From NCBI RefSeq assembly GCF_028372415.1, contig NC_092872.1, forward strand, positions 391,676,853-391,740,852: 64,000 nt of DNA, read 5' to 3'. This document shows positions 35,636-48,089 of this stretch, piece after piece. Made by a program: the position numbers and the translations under genes. Each line of letters starts with the position of its first letter. Position 1 is the stretch's first letter. The notes under the pieces are model-generated. The model was not told the origin of the DNA, searched no databases, and was given only the letters and a program-made list of their open reading frames with translations. The DNA comes from Notamacropus eugenii. Its lineage: Eukaryota; Chordata; Mammalia; Diprotodontia; Macropodidae.

Positions 35636-36530
35636 AATAAAACAGACCAAATCCATAACTTCATCAGACTCCTCAGATTCCTCCTTGGCTTCCATTTTGG
35701 CCAGAGTGGCAGCAGCAGGCACAGCAGCACCTAGAGCAATACACTGCAAATGCTGAAGGGTCAGTCAGGAAGACCTTTACTTTTTCAGCAAGTGTTAAGG
35801 TGTACCTCTTCTCCACCGCTACAACAAAGACCCACTTGTACTTGATGATTGAGTGGGGTACTGATGCAACAGTTGGGTAGCCAATCTGCAATCTGCCAAT
35901 TATTGCATACACCTTCTAAGAACTGAATGTGCAAGGTCTCCTCCATGATGTCTAGTACTTCAGAGTTTCAGAGGCTGCCATTATCAAACACAGCTGAATG
36001 ATCAACCCAAAGGAGAATGGGGAGATATTTAGCGTGTTCAATGACTGGTGCCTGTTTTGTCTCTAGTCTTAATCAGTTGCACATCACTGAAGATTTCAGT
36101 GGTGCCTTTAGAAATCTTGGTGGCAATACTTAGAGCCTGGAAGGATGTCATTTCAGCACCCAGACCAGTGTTCTGGGCTGGCGCAGTGACATCACTTGGG
36201 ATGATGACACTGGCATAGGCAGCAGTTGTCACTTATTAGCCAGAAGCAAATCCCTAATCTCAGTAAGATCTTCCTTGGTGAACACAAAGCTCACTTTTCC
36301 CTGAATATGAGGCAGAAGTTTCTCCAGAGCAGGGTTGTTCTCTAGATATCCATGAATAGCTTTGTCCATGATGGTGTTTTCTCCCATTAATACTATGACC
36401 TTCCCACAGAGGCACATCCAAATTTTGCATCTGCTTGGAGACCACATTGTTTCCACAACGAAGCATTTTGGATAATCATCCAAAAGCTGGGTGATCTTGA
36501 TTTCCAGGCAGCCCTCTCTTCCCTAGGAAT
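35636..36530 (-). pseudogene. RPLP0: RPLP0 (ribosomal stalk protein P0) processed pseudogene
   Basis: Intronless minus-strand copy of the large-subunit stalk protein P0. From 36483 it reads LDDYPKCF-like residues, [18 protein letters not shown] and [18 protein letters not shown]. Next come [17 protein letters not shown] and [18 protein letters not shown] (36190-36050), [15 protein letters not shown] (about 35890), [15 protein letters not shown], and the acidic C-terminus [13 protein letters not shown] (about 35695). These follow the order of human RPLP0 (317 aa). Several frame changes and altered residues; the original stop is degraded. Ribosomal-protein retrocopies are common in mammals, and nothing here suggests function. 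Confidence 0.9.
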
Positions 36531-36639
36531 CTAAATGGTGATTCAGGGATTGCCACTCAGGGATTAAAGACAATATCACTTGAGTGAAGATGCCTGGAGA
36601 GAGCCATTTTTCTCTATTGATGCATCCATTACTCTGGTT

Positions 36640-36785
36640 AATCTGTTCCTCATTATCCTTTGCCTAGACTTTGGCAATGGTTTCATAATTGGTCTCCATG
36701 CCTTTGGTATTACCTTTCATTAATCTGTTTCCCATATAACTGCCAAACTGATATTCCAAAATGTAGGTTTTGATCACTTTTGTAA
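36640..36785 (+). mobile_element. L2-clade LINE fragment (reverse transcriptase C-terminal part)
   Basis: Reads ttgcctagactttggcaatg and tttcataattggtctccatg, the L2 LDYCNSLL.GLP segment, then ctgccaaactgatattcc. Confidence 0.6.
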
Positions 36786-36789
36786 AATG

Positions 36790-36965
36790 GACCTTTTGAG
36801 ACATAAGACATGGATTCAAATCCCATCTCTGATACTTAGTACTTATGTGACCTTGGATAAGTGATGCAGTAATAATCTCTAGGCCAAGTTGCCTCATACA
36901 CAAAATGAGGAGGGTGGACTAGATAACCTCTGAGACTCCTTTAAGCTATAGATCTTTGATCCCAT
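36790..36965 (-). mobile_element. MIR/THER1-type SINE
   Basis: Contains attcaaatcccatctctg, tatgtgaccttggataagtg and agggtggactagataacctc, the same layout as 8955-9130. Confidence 0.75.
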
Positions 36966-37440
36966 AATATTCCTATATTTTTGTTGTGATAGCAATTCAT
37001 TCTGAAATCCACTGAGAGTATATATATCTGAAAGGATTTATCAGTCCTTTCCTATTAAAGTTTCACTGCATTCAAATGTTCCATCTTTCTAAAGATATCA
37101 TTTCTAAAGTATTCAAGTACACTTACAATGAAAATTACCATGAATAGAGAAGTGAATGCATGCTATAACTGATCCTGAAAAAACTTTAGTTTCATTTGGA
37201 TTTACAGAAGTCAATGAAAATGATTACGTCAAATGGATTCAGGTAGAAACAAGGATACTGTGCTATGAGAAGCAGGCTGCTAAACATATAGATTATTACA
37301 GATGCTAAGAAGACCTGGATCTCAAATGGTTTTGCCATTGATCTAGCACATTTTTCAATGTTTTAAGCATCTGTAGTTTCATTGTCACAGATATTCCATG
37401 TCAGTCTTAGAAATAACAGTCCATCCTGACCTTGATTTTT
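36966..37440. other. Unassigned DNA
   Basis: No gene or repeat recognised. Confidence 0.3.
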
Positions 37441-38015
37441 GTTATTATTCAGTTGTTCATTTGCGTCTGACTCTTTATGACCCCACAGACACACCAGACT
37501 CTTCTATCCTCTACCATCTCTCAAAGTCTATCCAAGTTCATGTTCATTGTTTCCATTACTCTATCTATCCATCTCATTTTCTGCTGACCCCTTTTCTTGT
37601 TGCCTTGTTTCCCAACATCAGGGTCTTTGCCAATGAGTCTTCTCTTCTCATTATAAGCCAAAGTATTTAAGCTTCTGCTTCAGTATTTGACTTTCCAGTG
37701 AATAATCTAGATCAGTGTCTTTAAGTATGAAGTGATTTGATCTTCTTCTTGTCCAGAGGACTCTGAAAAGTTTTCTCCAACACCACAATTCAAAAACATG
37801 GACTATGTAGTGCTCATTTTTCCTTATAATCCATTTCTCACAGACATTCATTGCTACTGAAAAAAAAAAACAAAACACAGCTTTGACCATATGGACCTTT
37901 GTCAGCAAGGTGATGCCTGTTTTATAATCTGCTGTCAAGATTTGCCATAGCTTTCCTTTCAAGAAATTACTAGTAGTCTTTTAATTTCATGGCTGCAATA
38001 ATCATAGATGCTCTT
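37441..38015 (-). mobile_element. RTE/BovB-like LINE, 3' portion
   Basis: Antisense to the RTE LINE. The stretch gttcatttgcgtctgactct with tatgaccccacagac is its 3' end. Then come aacatcagggtctttgccaa, agtttgcccaa-less but clear ctccaacaccacaattcaaa, gctttgaccatatggacctt and taatttcatggctgcaat. This block order matches bovine BovB as I remember it, and marsupials carry a related RTE. No open frame remains. Confidence 0.85.
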
Positions 38016-38074
38016 CAAGAGTTACATGAGAAGCTGCTCAAAATACAGGTAGGTTGACCCAGAATGAGAAAGCA

Positions 38075-38890
38075 CATAATTCTAGGAAGGAGCCAAAGTA
38101 ACTATTTAGTTGTTGTGAAGTTTGCCCCCATCCCAAATGAAATCCAAATATGCCTTTTCTGCAACTTCTCCTCATTACTTCTAGTTCTTCCCTCTACATC
38201 CAAATGGAATAAAACTAGTCATTCTTTACTTTTAGCTCTTGTTTAAAAATTTAAAGAGCGTTAAATGACCCTCATGATTTTTGTACCCTCTAGACTAAAC
38301 AGTACCAGTTCTTTCAATCATTAATTATATAGCATGGACTCAGATTACTTCACATCCTCATTGGCCTCCAATTTCAGTTGTTCTGTATCTTATTAACACC
38401 ATTCTACATTATGTATCCAGAATCAAACAGTATACTCTACTTATGGAGTGAGAAACAAAGAACACCATGAAACTATGTCTTCTTTGTTCCTCAGAAGTAT
38501 GCTTCTCAATAAAGCCATATGTATATGTATATGTATACACACACATATACTAATATAACCATATTATATGCCTCTCAATATAGCCATATATATATATATA
38601 TACTTACATACACACATACACATATATATGTGCCAATATAGCCATATTATATGCCTGTCAGTGTATGTATACACACACATACCAGATATAGCCAATATAG
38701 CCATAAATTTCTTGAGCTTTTTTTTTTTTGGCTGCCATATCACACTGTTGATCAAAATCCAGTTTGCTATTTAAATCCTGTAGATCTTGTTCAGAAAACT
38801 TACTGCAGAACCATTCCTTCTTTTCCTTCCAATATTGTACTTACAATTAAATCTCTCTCAGACACAAATTGTCACTAAGTACATGCTTGA
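38075..38890 (-). mobile_element. CR1/L3-type LINE fragment (reverse transcriptase C-terminal half)
   Basis: Antisense reading of ggctgccatatcacactgtt (38731-38750) gives QQCDMAAKK, a CR1-clade signature. The cattacttctagttcttccc and ccaaatggaataaaacta blocks near 38170-38215 are the antisense of the GWKLQ-preceding region. Interrupted by a TA/CA-rich tandem repeat at 38510-38695. Confidence 0.7.
38510..38695 (+). repeat. TA/CA-rich tandem repeat with about 75-110-bp units
   Basis: The phrases atagccatattatatgcct and taaccatattatatgcct, each linked to TATATA and ACACAC runs, recur. They look like two to three imperfect units grown inside the CR1/L3 remnant. Confidence 0.6.
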
Positions 38891-40459
38891 AACCTCCCAA
38901 ATTCATATTCCGGTTGTATAGATTCTATTTTCCAAACCTTGATGAGACATGCAACTAGGACCATAATGTTATCAAGTCGTAGTAGTTTTAATTCTACCAT
39001 TAAGAATTCAGTCTTTCAGATCCTGAAGACTTTAAAAGTCTGGCATACAAATACTCTTGGATCTGTTATTATGTTAGAGATAAGATGCATAGGATTTACC
39101 CTTCAACATTATCATCTCAGAAGGAATTTTCTTGTAGAGTTGTGCAAAACAAAAGACTATAGAACTGGGAAAACCAAGCAAGTATAAAAGTTAGGGCTTT
39201 AGAGATGTGTGAAGAATTAATTTTGAAACTCCAGTGGGGGTAAAGTATATTGATGTTGCATGAGAAAGTGTCATTAAAGTTTCAGTAAGTGCTTGTTGAT
39301 CTGTTATAAAAAAGAAAGATAACTTAAAAATGTGAAGTACTGAACAAATAAGCCTGAAAGAATGTTCACCTACTATTGTGCTAATATGTCTTAGACTCTA
39401 GAGACTGACTCAACAATATTGAGTTAAATCAGAAATCCAGACCAAGAATATTCTAAATGGTTCCTTTTTTTTCTATGTTAACATCACATATTGTTTGAAA
39501 GTACCTTATCTAATGAGTCTATAAGTACCTCAACTAATGAACTATAGTTATCTCTGTGGAGGGATGGCTCATTGGACTCTTGGAAATTTTCACTCATGTT
39601 TTGCTGAATCTAGGCAAGGGTATGAGAACAAACCCCAAAAATTTTCAAAGACAAATATTGGTACAGACCTTCTTCTCTTTTCCTCCACAGGAACTTGGCC
39701 AGCTATGAAGATCCTCCAATAAATCTCACTTGGATGATATGTGAGTTTTGCACATTTAGGTTTTTCTTCCACAATATTGCTATGAAAAATCACACATTTA
39801 TAAAGAAAAATATAGCTCTGCTAAATTAAAAAAAAAATAAGAACAAGAAGGATTGGTCACTTCCCCTTTCCAGTTATCTCTATTAAAACAAATAAAAATG
39901 CTTCAACAAACTCTAATGCTAAGGACACATTGCCTACTTCATACATTTGCTGGATTTAGCTCTATACTGAATTTAGACAACATGATGTAGTGAGTATAGT
40001 GGAGATAGTTCTTCACTGGAGCTGAATGGAATGAAAATATAAGCATTTAAGCTTGGGCTCCACCAACTAATTGAGAGAAGATTCAGTCTTGAGTCCTTGT
40101 TTTCATGGTTCCTAGCTTTGTGAGCTTTTGACGTAACTTAAATTTATTGATCATCAGCTGCCTAATTTGTAAAACGACGATAACAACACTTGATAGGCTT
40201 TGCTTCCAGGCTTTTCATAAGCCACAGAAGACACAGTGTTTGTGAGTTATGTACTATAAAAGAGACACTATGTAAATGTAGTGCTTAGAATCTCAAGTGA
40301 ACTGCAAATTTTATTTGTTAAAAAGGTTAAGTTTTCCCTTAGAAGTTGGGTTATATGTAATGAAATTTTAATGTGTTTATGTGAAATTCAAAGTAACTAC
40401 ATTAACAAAAAATAGTTGCGATCTTTCTCTTCAATAGATATGTTTAGTTCATATTTGGC
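38891..40459. other. Unassigned DNA
   Basis: No gene or clear repeat recognised; scattered short open frames without protein-like character. Confidence 0.3.
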
Positions 40460-40715
40460 AATTAAAGTGGCATAGAGTAGAGCACTAAGTTTGGAATCAG
40501 AAAGGTTTATTTTCATGAGTTCAAATCCATCCTCAGATACTTTCTAGCTGTGTGACTGTTCAAGTGACTTAACCCTGTTTTCATCAGGTCCTTATCTATA
40601 TAATGAGCTGAAGCAGAAAATGGCAAACCAATCTAATATCTTTGCCAAGAAAAACCTCAAAACTTGGTCATGAAGAGTTGGGCATAACTGAAATGACCGA
40701 ACAATTGCAAAGTTC
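40460..40715 (+). mobile_element. RTE-tailed, tRNA-headed SINE
   Basis: The 5' half carries tgtgactgttcaagtgactt with a tRNA-like head (ttcaaatccatcctcagata). The 3' half is aaaatggcaaaccaatctaa, atctttgccaagaaaaacct and gaagagttgggcataactga, a diverged form of the RTE/BovB 3' tail (gagtcggacacgactga). Such SINEs are mobilised by RTE LINEs. Confidence 0.75.
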
Positions 40716-40719
40716 ATAT

Positions 40720-40915
40720 TTATTTCTAGTACAAGGTAATTCACATATATTATCCTGTACAATTTTCACAATAGCCTTTGAAGTATGTTATGGGAGAATC
40801 ATTTAACTCACGAGAAAACAGACTTAAGAGAATCTAAGTGACTTGACCCAGTAAGCAAAGTAAGAAAATATGAGATGCAAAGACTGAAACAGATTTTCTT
40901 ACTAAAATCCATTCT
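40720..40915 (+). mobile_element. MIR-family SINE, diverged
   Basis: Shows acaattttcacaatagcctt, gagaaaacagacttaagaga and aagtgacttgacccagtaag in MIR order. Confidence 0.6.
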
Positions 40916-41039
40916 TCTTTCTTTGATTTCCCTACAATATTTTTCTCTATACTTACAGAATCTATGATCCTTTAGAGAAGAGAATATTTCATTTATATCT
41001 TTGTGTTCCTAGTTCTTCTTACGGTTAGAGTAAACAATA

Positions 41040-42815
41040 TTTTCTTTTTTAATCATCAGTCTTCAGAATTATGATTGACTACTGCATTGAACATAGTTCT
41101 TGTCTTTCAAAATTATTCCTTTTCACAATGTTACTGCAATAGTATAAATTGTTCTCCTAGTTCTCACTTCACACTGCAGCACCTCAAAATGAGTTTCAAA
41201 TAAAACCTTCTCCCCCCACCCCTTCCATATTTGTATAGACTTCAGCTTATATCTTCAATTATATGAGGTAATAATCTTCTACATTATTCTCTTTTTCTTC
41301 CCTGATTTTTTTTAAATCCTCTCATTCTCTTTTCTTTTAATGATGTTAAAACAAAATATTAAAAAAAAATCCATGATTTGATTCTCTCTCTGACCCTATG
41401 CTGAAATCATGGTTCTTAGAGGATACTTGTATCATCCCCACTTTCATTAGAATGCAAACATTTCCTACTCATATTTTCTGATTTCTTATATTTACCTTTT
41501 AATCTTTCTGTTAGCTTTGTGCTTGCATTTCAGAGTTTCTGGGTGCTAAATTTTGCATGATCCTTTGTACTTAAACTCTTTTTTTTTTCTGAAAACATTC
41601 AGTATTTTTCCCTCTCTTTTCTTCTAAAACTCTGAATTTTTGCTTTCAGTTATTCTAATGTTTCCAGTGTCATGTCTTCTTGAATTGTCATCCAGGCCAA
41701 AAGTTTTTGTATGAGATATCTTACATTTTCTTCTATTTAAAAATATCTTTTGACTCTTAATAGTTCTTATTGTCTTGTAGAATGATTGCCTTCTGTTTGG
41801 TACATTTTAATTTTCAGAGAATCTATTAATTGCATAATGTTTTATAACATAAGTAAGAAATTATTAATCTTCTTTACAAATATTTCCTGCATAGCCCTCA
41901 TTTCTTTTCTAATTAATTTTCTGTTGCTCATGCTTCATTTATAATATAACTCAACTCATTTTAAACTGATATAATTTGTTCTTGCAGTTTAGTTGATCTG
42001 TTAGGCAAGCTATGTATATTTTTGTGGCATTGTTTATAAGTGTTTTATAAGTTTATGTGTTTTAGCATATTTTCTTGGCCTGGGTTTGTGTTGAGCATCG
42101 CTGGTATTATATTAGCTCATTTTTTTTAAATTTAGAATTCTTGCACTGATCTTCTCTGGGCCTAGTTAGGAGGCTTTATTAAGCTGAGTCTGTTATCTAG
42201 ACCCTTTGGACAGGCCCCATTGAAAAGTTTTCCTGAGTGGGATACTGAGTCCAAAATTTGCTTTGGGAAATTCTGGTTGTGAGTTTGCGGCATTAAGCCT
42301 ACACTGAGTCTTTGTTAAAGTCTCCAAGATTCTGGCTTGAAACAGGACTGAGTTAAAGACCAATTCTGGATATGTCTGTGCTGTACACCTCTCTCAGAGC
42401 TCTGGGTGGTGAGCCCTGGATCCTCTGAAAGATTTCTCACTGTTAACTTGGTCTTCAGATTGAGAAATCATCTCTGGTTTCCAAAACTTCTAGTCAGAAC
42501 AAGGCCACTGAGGCCACATTCCTGGCACCAACAATTCTCCTGGATCTAAGACTAAATCTGAAGAGTACTCTGAGCTGGTCTTTGGGGGCTCCTTTCTGGC
42601 TGATCCTTTACTATTGGTTTGGGCTTAACCCTGAGTCTGTCATCCTGACTCATTTCTGTTCCATAGTTTGTGATCTTGGAGTGGAAAGACAATCCAATGT
42701 ATTTTCTTGTTTGATTAGTCATTAGTATTATGATCTTATAAGTTTGTTGTTAGAGCATTTGTGTGGGGAGCTGAGCTGTAGTACTTTGTCTTTTTCTGAC
42801 ATCTTGGCTTGCTTG
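41040..42815 (-). mobile_element. Old L1/HAL1-lineage element, 3' region to 5' end
   Basis: Same layout as 9300-10555. An L1-like 3' piece (ctgcaatagtataaattgtt, ctagttctcacttcacactg near 41130-41180) is followed by decayed antisense ORF1 (about 41590-41900) and a long 5' UTR ending tttctgacatcttggcttg near 42810. No ORF2 is recognised between the 3' piece and ORF1. Confidence 0.6.
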
Positions 42816-42854
42816 CTACACAGTAAACAATTAATAAATGTGTGCCAATTAGCT

Positions 42855-43098
42855 GACTTGGGTAACTAGGTGGGGCAGTGGAAAGAGGGCTAGATTTGAA
42901 GTCAGGAAGAACTGAATTCAAATCCAAACTCAGACACTATCTGTGTGATCCTAGGCAAGTCACTCAATCCTGTTTGTCTCAGTTTCTTCATCTCTAAAAT
43001 GAGCTGGAGAACAAAATGGCAAACCACATTTTTGCCAAGAAAATCCAAACTGGGGTCATAAAGAGTCGGACATGACTGAAAAGTGACTCAATGATATT
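42855..43098 (+). mobile_element. RTE-tailed, tRNA-headed SINE, well preserved
   Basis: Starts taactaggtggggcagtgga, then ctgaattcaaatccaaactc and tgtgatcctaggcaagtcac. The tail is tggggtcataaagagtcg followed by gacatgactga, the RTE/BovB 3' signature. Closer to consensus than the copy at 40460. Confidence 0.85.
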
Positions 43099-43149
43099 AC
43101 CTGACATATTACAATATCAGTTAGTGAATAAACTAGTACTTGTTGACTA

Positions 43150-44885
43150 CTGACCATGTGCCAGTCATTGAATCTGTCCAATTCCTCCACAGCCTCATGC
43201 ACAAAGGGATTGTCCATTGTATCACATATGACAAGCAGTCATTCAACCTCTGCTTGAAAAGTTCCAAGGGAAATATCCATCTTTAGCCCCTCCTACTTTT
43301 GGAAAGTTCTAATTAGTTGGGATTCCCCATCCTCTCCTTAAATCAAGCATAAGTTGCCTTCTTTGAAATCCCCATTCATTGCGACTGGTTCTCTTCTCCA
43401 AGCTAAATATTTTTATTTCTTTCAACAATGCATCATTTTACATGCAGTCAATGCTTTTCAACATCCTGGTTGCTCTCCTGTTGAAATTCTACAATTTGGC
43501 GGTATGATTCATAAACCTTGACTCCCAGAATTGAGTATAGTACATCAGATGAGGTATGATGAGGTGCGTGTGCCATTGCACTGTCATCTAGAAGTTATGC
43601 CTCTTTTAATTCAGTCTAAGACTGCTTTACCTTCTCTAGCTGTCATATAATACTGGTAAAACATTGAGTTTGCAATACCCTAACTATGTAATCATACTCC
43701 ACCCCTAAATCAAAGGTGATTTTATTTACTCAAATATAAAATTTAATATTATCTTTTTTAATTTTATTTTATTAGAATCAGCCACATCTTCAAGAATTCT
43801 ATCAAGAATTCTTTGGACTTTGTCTCTGTTATCCAGATTTAGCATTCCTTCTCAGTTTTGTGTCATTTGTGAATGTGTTGACCATACTAGCCATGTCTTT
43901 ATCAAGTCACTGATAAAACATTTTTCAAGCCATGAGAGACCAAATACAAATCCCTAGGGATTACTATTGAATGTCTGCCCCGCTGACATTGAACCACTAA
44001 CTATTACTATTGGATTCTACCCATCCAATCAATTCTGAATCCATCAACATGTTTAATGTCTAATTCATATATCTCCATTTTCTCCAAAACAGCATTAGTA
44101 GACATTTCAATAAAAAAAGTATAAATCTAGTTCAACCATATCAACAGCCTTTATCTTATCTACCGCTAAGGAATAATCTTAAAATGGATACGAGGTCAAG
44201 CTGGCATGACCTGTTTTAGATGAAGCCATGCTTACATTTTGTAATTATCACTTCTCCAACTGTATGTGCACCAAACATGATTTAAGTATTCATTTTACAT
44301 TTAAGTATTCATTTTGAGTAAAATGAATACTCAAATATTGAATCAATCTCATTGGCCTATAGATTATATATCCTATTCTCTTCCATTTTTTTTTAAATCA
44401 GAACCTTTGCAATCTTATGATTCTCCCATTTTCAATGAGCTTTCAAATATCACTTAGAATAACTCATAAATTACATCTGTCAATTCTTTCAGCACATTGT
44501 GGATGAAATTTATCTGAGACACAAGAACCAAATTCCAGGATACATAGGTGCTCTCCTATCATTTTCTTATTTATCTAGGCAATCTATTTCTTATTAGTCA
44601 TTTTAATATATCTTCTCATGTACAAGGAAAGCTCTCCCTTGAAGAGAAAACAGAAACCAAATTAGAATTTAGGAGCTCCTCCCTCTCTCTGCTGTCAATT
44701 ATCTATTAGTACTAAAAAAATGTCTTATCCCTTTTTTGATTTTATGTTTTCCAATATAGCTTAACAAAAAAAGAAAACAAAACAAAAATCCACACCTTTT
44801 GTTGCCCTTAACTTCCTCTAACAACCTCAAGTCATTCTGAGCTTGAACATTCATGACACTTTTTTTCAGGGCAATACTATATGTG

Positions 44886-44974
<89 letters not shown>

Positions 44975-45131
44975 ATATATATACACACACATACACACAC
45001 ACATATATGTATATATGTGTGTATACATATATGTATATATAGATGTATATAGACACATATATATGCATATATACATATATATCTGCGTGTATATGTTTAT
45101 GTATATGCACACACACACACATACAAATATA

Positions 45132-45162
<31 letters not shown>

Positions 45163-45770
45163 CCTCAAATATTTGACCTGATTTCAGTCTTCTGTAGATT
45201 TTACTTAAAATCTGAACAGCTTGGTGAGTTTCATTTATTTCTACATAAGTCTTATCATGAAAAATCATTTTTGCTCCTTATTAAAATCATTTACTTTGGA
45301 GCCTACGTTAATACATTTTGACCATATTCCATCTCCCTCAAACTGACTTCCTTTGGAGCATTTTAGATCTATGGCATTGTGCCTATTTTTTAAATGAAGC
45401 CTTTGAAGTATGTTTTCCCAAATCTGGAATATATGTCAGGGCATGCCTGTATTTCTTCTCCTCTACTACAAACATTGGAATTAAATCTCAATTCTCAAAA
45501 AAGCTGCCAACATTTCCACCCCCATAAACTGTTGGAATGAAACAGAGAATGGAATTCTGCCTGACTGGTTCTTCTACCTGTTGAAGAATAAAAGTATCAT
45601 TAAGGCACCTGAAAAAAAAAAGCTATCATGGTTTGACCGAAATACTAATCTAGCCAATGGTCTGGATAATTGAAACCCTTGATAATCATTCTAATTTGCC
45701 TCTGTGCCCCATTTCCCTAACTCTTCATTTATTTCCTATATCTAATCAAGTTATTTGTAATTTATCCTAT
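43150..45770 (-). mobile_element. CR1/L3-type LINE, long copy (endonuclease to 3' end)
   Basis: About 2.6 kb, read on the minus strand. An endonuclease block near 45660-45700 gives GFNYPD, and the reverse-transcriptase region near 44130 gives DKIKAVD (AFDKVS in the family). Blocks near 44200 (gtcaagctggcatgacctgt), 43900 (ttatcaagtcactgataaaa) and 43480 (ctggttgctctcctgttgaa) are in CR1/L3 order. The C-terminal FKQRLNDCL-like end lies near 43230-43260. Decayed throughout; ancient. A TA/CA microsatellite has grown inside it at 44885-45163. Confidence 0.75.
44885..45163 (+). repeat. Compound (TA)n/(CA)n microsatellite, about 280 bp
   Basis: Begins with an almost pure TA run of about 75 bases (44890-44966), followed by mixed ATATGT, ACACAC and TATATG stretches. 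The 189-aa frame on the minus strand here is a repeat artefact. Confidence 0.95.
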
Positions 45771-45789
45771 TGATAAAAATAACTCGTTT

Positions 45790-46340
45790 TTCTCTTCATT
45801 GACATTTATCCATATACTTTATACCATGTTTTTCCTTCTTTTTAAATTTTCTCATGGGTATTCTTTCTTAATATTCAGTGCTACCATAATCCTCACCCTT
45901 CCCCTGCCTCTTCCATTTCCTTTGAATAAAGTTTATCCACTCTGTGGATATTTTCTATTTGACTTTCTCTGAAAACTACCTTTCATATCCTTTGACCATT
46001 TATCATCTGGGGAATAGCTCTTGTTCTTATAAATTGTAATTATTTCCATACCTATCTTTGAAATGAAATCTTCACCAGATAAACTTGATGTAAAGATTTT
46101 TTTTTTACCAGTTTCCTGCTCTTCTTTGTTGCTCAAAATTTGTGTGTTTGTAAAAACTTCATGTTGTAGGTTTCACAAATTTCTCCTTTAGTTGCATAAT
46201 TGATAGCAATATATAGAGGAGTAATGTGGAACTAAAGATATCATCTCTGCATTGTAGAGGAAAATCATACAGGAAAATGCTTTTCCCTTCATAGTGACAG
46301 TATTTCAATATCCATAACAACCATCAAATTTACTTTTTCT
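45790..46340 (-). mobile_element. L1 LINE fragment (ORF2 3' region)
   Basis: Antisense L1 signature: catatcctttgaccatttat, tcatctggggaatagctctt and ttcttataaattgtaattat, then a ttttttaccagtttcctgct block. These match the L1 region that in human reads catatcctttgcccactttt. It is the only piece in the window from L1 ORF2. Confidence 0.7.
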
Positions 46341-48089
46341 TCATCTGTTTTCCATCTTGCCTGATCGGAGATTAATAAGATTGTCCAACTGATAACTATG
46401 CATTCTCCAATGTCTCCAATTTTAGAGAGGAAAAGGAGGAGATTTTTAAAAAAGAATTGATATAATAGGAAGTATTTACATATACCTCACACATGTGCCA
46501 TTTACAAAGACATCAGACAGAGTAAAATTATTGTTTTTTAATTTGTAAATTGTTACTGCAAGGAAAACTCATAGATCATTACCTACATATTCAATTCACC
46601 TGAAAGTTATTTCTTTTCAGACTTAAAATAATGTATCTTTGGCAAAACTATAAAATGGCTTGTGATATATGTTTAGCTATTCAGATTGCGTTGCTCTACA
46701 TTTTTAAAAGTGTTAGTCTCTTTTTTTTATAAGTGAATTCAAAGTAAAATAATTTTGTATAAATTCAGGGCTGCTAAAGAGCAGTGATTGATTTATTTTT
46801 GCTTCAATTTTTTTAACAGCTGGGGAAAGAAATCAAGTGATTTTCAAGTGGATATTGAGTTTCTTCACTGGTTTTAGCATATAGTCACCAAAATACTTCT
46901 ATAAACCCTGATTTCTGACTGCCTCCAAGGTTTCAGAAACATTCCTGAGATACTTATTGCTGCATTCTTCAGATGTTCTTCCCCCCTCAAAAAAAAAAGA
47001 AATTCTTTCACTGCCTTAAACAAACTATTTTTTTAATTAGAGTACTTTAAATAACTGAGTTACACACAGGATAGGGGCCTGATTGATTCATCTGTCACCC
47101 AAATTCCCTGCAGGACTATCAGCTCCCCAAATGCCTTTGAGAAGGACTTTTCAAAAGGTGACAGTTACTGGTCGTAGAAGTCTGTGTAACACCTCTGGAA
47201 GTTTGGGTTGGGATGCTCAACTATAGCTCCTTTAAAAGCTCCTCTACCTTGCCTATGTACTGGGAAGGAGAAATGAAGGTCAGTCAACTTGAGATTACTG
47301 TGGCCCCACGAAGGAAATTTGGTGTAGTTTTTTCCTACCGTTTTAGAAATATTTTCAAATAATGAGAGGTTTCCCACTGACACTTCAGTAATCTATGGTT
47401 TATTCGGTATCCATGGTCATGCATCCTTGGGAGGAAGAAGGAAGATAATCCTTTTCCTATCTCTAGGATAGTGACCAATGAGAAGAAATGTAAAAAAACA
47501 AACAAAAAAAAAACCAGTTTTGCAATGACTTCATCTCCTTAAAGTTCCTTACTTCTAATTAATTTAGGTTCTTTACTCTCTGTTCTCTGGGTGAAGGACC
47601 ACCTCCAAAGTGATCTTGGTCCTTTTAATCAACAGTTAAGTGGTATTTTCTTTCTCAGTCATTTCCACTTAAAGAATGAGGGTGTCATATAGTCATCCCC
47701 CACATGAATTGTTTTGAAGCCTCCTCTACTATGTCTCTGCATTGCTTACTTCAATTTAAAGTAGGGTGAGGGAAAGGGTTTGAAAGAATTTAATTTCTAC
47801 AACCTCCTTTTAGTTCTATCTCAGTCTTTATCACCTCATTCATGAGGACTCCACCAATGCTGTTCTCCCACTGGGGATGGATGAGTGACATAGCAACAAA
47901 CACCCTTCCTCCCTTCATCTAAATCACAATCTCTGAGACTACAAAACCCAAAAGGAATATCCTTCTCGACTCGTATTGAGACAGATATTTTGTCCCTGGC
48001 AACATTGTTTCTGGCCTTAGCTAAGAGATGTCTGCATATCACCCCCTTTCCATGAAAGCCATGACTTGCATGCAATGAGTGTGTAACCA
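46341..48089. other. Upstream flank of GABRG2, no gene recognised
   Basis: No repeat or coding sequence identified. Base composition becomes more even past about 47.1 kb. Given the exon at 48640, part of 47.1-48.1 kb may be conserved regulatory DNA, but nothing in the sequence alone proves it. Confidence 0.4.

Noticed and set aside
44699-45268. 189-aa open frame on the minus strand rich in Ile, Tyr, His and Thr
   Set aside because: It is the translation of a TA/CA microsatellite; the overlapping frames on the plus strand are the same artefact.
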